From Spirochaetia bacterium (lineage in GTDB: Bacteria; Spirochaetota; UBA12135), in the NCBI GenBank assembly GCA_003497555.1, contig DNNS01000515.1, positions 1 through 7,709 on the forward strand: 7,709 bases of DNA, read 5' to 3'. The position numbers and the translations under genes are program-made. Shown here one piece after another: positions 5,687 through 7,709 of this stretch (positions are counted from its first letter, which is position 1; every line of letters begins with the position of its first letter). The notes below the pieces were generated by a model. The model was not told where the DNA came from, made no database searches, and saw nothing but the letters and a program-made list of their open reading frames with translations.

Positions 5687-7709
5687 CTACCTTACCACTG
5701 CAATGCGCTTGATTTGCGCTTCAGTTTTATCGTTTCCGTAAGATATGGCTGTAATGCGGAATATATATACACCGCTGCCGGTACTTCTGCCTTTATCATC
5801 GTTTAAATTCCAGTCATAATAATAATCAACCAGATTATCGGTTTTCATATGCGCCGTAACCAGCAGTCTGCCGGAAACATCGTAAATTTTTACCAGTACA
5901 CCGGAGGCATTAATGCTTTTCATATTAGCCACAATACGGGCATTGTTTACAGCCGGGTTGGGATATGCATAAGTTTTTTTAATGCCGAATTCAGCCATAA
6001 TCATATCGGCATATTCCGGAGTAGCTGCAAAAGCCTTGAAAGTTCTGACACTGGGATTATTGGCCTGTCCGTAAGCATGATAGGCATAAGTAGAGCCTTC
6101 GCTCATTTCTATTTTGGTGCCGGATTGTACGTCAAGCAGAAAATAGCGCAGAGCCGGAGCCCGCCTGATCATTTCCCAGGATACCGTAATATCACTGTCA
6201 ATATCCGAATCAACATCAAACTGCCAGGTTTTAAAAGTAGTTACCGGGCTTTTAACGTCGCGTCCTAAAAGCTCTCCGCCCTGCGGGAAGGCGGCAGATA
6301 CATAATCTTTAAAAACCGGCGCTTTACGGCAGTCAAGAGCGCAAAGCCCGTCTTCTGCAGTATCTGCCGTACCAATATACGCTTCCCGATCTTCTGCACC
6401 GCTGCTTACAGTTTTAATACGCATTAAAAAATCGCGTCCTGATTTTTCATAAGAGCCGTTAACCAGGGGTGAAAAATAAGGCAGAATGGGAGAAATATTG
6501 CTTTTGTCGGTATCAAAGGCGTAAACCGGTTCTAATGACAGTTCAAGATCAGCCTTGGCATACCACCAGAAACCTTTCCAGGGCCCGACATTTTTGGTTT
6601 CAACATAACCGGTTGTGCCGTTATGCATGAATTTTTCCGGTTCAAGCCAGCGGTCAGTACCGGTAACTGCTTCACGAAAACTTTTTACGGTGTCGCCGTT
6701 TTTTACCACTACCATTTCGGTTTCAAAGGGAAAGTCAAAAGGAGTGGCAAGCATGTTCCAGCCTTTCTGCAGTTTTATACTATGCGGACGATCAAGCGGG
6801 GTACGCTGGGCCGTATCAGGCAGTAATACATTCATGGCCATGGAAGATTTTACCCAGTATGAATTTCCCGGTTCTATACGCAGCGGCGAAGTATAGGTTG
6901 CAAGAGCATGATCCCAGCGGTAAACCGAAATAATATTATTTTCCGCAAAATCCTTAAAGAAGCTTTTTATTTCTGCGAGCTCTCCGGGTAAAACATACGG
7001 CACGGAAAACATCTGCCATTGACTCGCTTTTACATCAATTGCCGGTTTCAGCAGTTCGGAAATATCAATAGTTCCGGAAACGCGGATGTTCTCTGCAGTT
7101 GCCACGGATTGTACGCCTCTGGTCCAGGTAAAAAGCATTACATCATAGGCGAACTGGGAGTTCAGTTCACCCAGACGGAAAGTTCCATCGCCATTAACTT
7201 TTACCATACAAATAGGAGCGCCTTCTTTACCGCCAAGAGAGCTGCCATGAATATTAGCCATGGCAGTAAGGGTTTCACGGGCAAAATCAACATTGCGGGT
7301 ATATTTACCGGTAATAACGCTTTCAGGTTCCATTACAGCTTCAATAGCGGTTGTTCCGCTGAAACTGAATTCTTTGTACAGAAAAGCGTACGTTACACTG
7401 CTTAACAGGCCGCCTCTGGTTGTAAGTACGTAATCTCCGGGCAGCAGCCCTGATACAGAGCCTGAACCGCTTGTAAGTGAACCGCTTGTGTTATAGTACC
7501 GTCGGTTTTTGGCATATATCATAAAACCGCCTGAATAGGGATTATTTTTGGAGTCGCGCACTGTAATATTGACTGTTGCAGCAGAGCCGGCATCCAGATC
7601 GAGATTAATTATATTGTTATTATCAGCATTGACATGAAAAGTTACTTCTTTAGGCATAAAACTGTTGTTCTGATAAGGCCAAAAAAAGTATCTCTGATCA
7701 CCGCTTGGA
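5687..7709 (-). CDS. surface/secreted protein with C-terminal FlgD-Ig/T9SS-like sorting domain, 5' end missing
   Basis: The reading frame stays open from the stop (5687-5689) to the window edge. An ATG at 7657 is present but has no ribosome binding site, and the codons before it (giving PSGDQRYFFWPYQNNSF) are open, so the true start is probably beyond 7709. Residues are numbered here from that ATG. Residues 1-200 look like two carboxypeptidase-regulatory-like beta domains (TVNITVRDSKNNPYSGGF; SVITGKY...GDGTFRLGEL). Two copies of a 'GW.M...P' module follow: QWQMFSVPY...PGNSYWV (213-269) and GWNMLATPF...GFWWYAK (299-368). Next is a pre-CTD domain (about 400-545). The C-terminal 97 residues are a sorting-type domain: YAYPNPAVNNARI (563-575), VLVKIYDVSGRLL (587-599), GSGVYIFRI (627-635) and the end IAVVR. 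Such domains send cargo through type IX secretion in Bacteroidota, but the same fold occurs in phyla where that is unproven. It is the first visible gene of the operon; the next starts 8 bases after its stop. Confidence 0.8.
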   Translation of the reverse strand, partial: PSGDQRYFFWPYQNNSFMPKEVTFHVNADNNNIINLDLDAGSAATVNITVRDSKNNPYSGGFMIYAKNRRYYNTSGSLTSGSGSVSGLLPGDYVLTTRGGLLSSVTYAFLYKEFSFSGTTAIEAVMEPESVITGKYTRNVDFARETLTAMANIHGSSLGGKEGAPICMVKVNGDGTFRLGELNSQFAYDVMLFTWTRGVQSVATAENIRVSGTIDISELLKPAIDVKASQWQMFSVPYVLPGELAEIKSFFKDFAENNIISVYRWDHALATYTSPLRIEPGNSYWVKSSMAMNVLLPDTAQRTPLDRPHSIKLQKGWNMLATPFDFPFETEMVVVKNGDTVKSFREAVTGTDRWLEPEKFMHNGTTGYVETKNVGPWKGFWWYAKADLELSLEPVYAFDTDKSNISPILPYFSPLVNGSYEKSGRDFLMRIKTVSSGAEDREAYIGTADTAEDGLCALDCRKAPVFKDYVSAAFPQGGELLGRDVKSPVTTFKTWQFDVDSDIDSDITVSWEMIRRAPALRYFLLDVQSGTKIEMSEGSTYAYHAYGQANNPSVRTFKAFAATPEYADMIMAEFGIKKTYAYPNPAVNNARIVANMKSINASGVLVKIYDVSGRLLVTAHMKTDNLVDYYYDWNLNDDKGRSTGSGVYIFRITAISYGNDKTEAQIKRIAVVR

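Noticed and set aside
7019..7405. Top-strand open frames within 5849-6268, 6615-6896 and 7019-7405
   Set aside because: Opposite the recognisable sorting-domain protein. They have no domain-like pattern and no initiation signals.

Overview
The window looks like the chromosome of a diderm (Gram-negative-type) bacterium. It encodes a Spy/CnrX-like periplasmic protein, a predicted PorV/PorQ-type outer-membrane barrel, a bactofilin, and a surface protein with a FlgD-Ig/type IX-like C-terminal sorting domain. This mix is usual in the Bacteroidota/FCB lineages and in several uncultivated phyla (Elusimicrobia- or Goldbacteria-like), and partly in spirochaetes. I cannot assign a phylum from the sequence alone. 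Coding DNA is moderate in GC, while the intergenic stretches are strongly AT-rich. No mobile element, tRNA, rRNA or CRISPR array was seen.

Layout. Bases 1-162 are an AT-rich leader with a tandem palindromic repeat. Bases 163-1482 (+ strand) hold three tightly spaced genes: a small exported Spy/CpxP/CnrX-like protein, an ECF sigma factor starting at GTG, and a small single-pass membrane protein without a zinc-finger anti-sigma motif. Bases 1483-1658 are AT-rich noncoding DNA that carries a sigma70-type promoter with a perfect 9-bp-arm palindrome over its -10 region. Bases 1659-2069 (+) are a bactofilin. Bases 2085-7709 (- strand) are a three-gene operon, transcribed right to left towards the bactofilin: a 5'-incomplete surface protein with a C-terminal sorting domain, an 866-residue protein with a FecR domain and about seven Ig-like repeats, and a PorV/PorQ-like barrel. 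Its genes are 8 and 12 bases apart, with Shine-Dalgarno sites overlapping the preceding stop codons.

How the genes may work together (inference). The first three genes match the part list of the CnrYXH metal-sensing system: a periplasmic sensor of the Spy fold, an ECF sigma factor, and a small one-helix anti-sigma factor. They are therefore best read as an envelope-sensing sigma module whose membrane component is not a recognised family. The bottom-strand operon reads as an envelope/surface cassette: an exported cargo with a sorting tail, a long FecR-Ig stalk-like protein, and an outer-membrane barrel of the family that in type IX secretion handles such cargo. The bactofilin is probably an independently promoted cytoskeletal gene. 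Whether the sigma module controls the surface operon cannot be judged, because that operon's promoter lies beyond the right edge.
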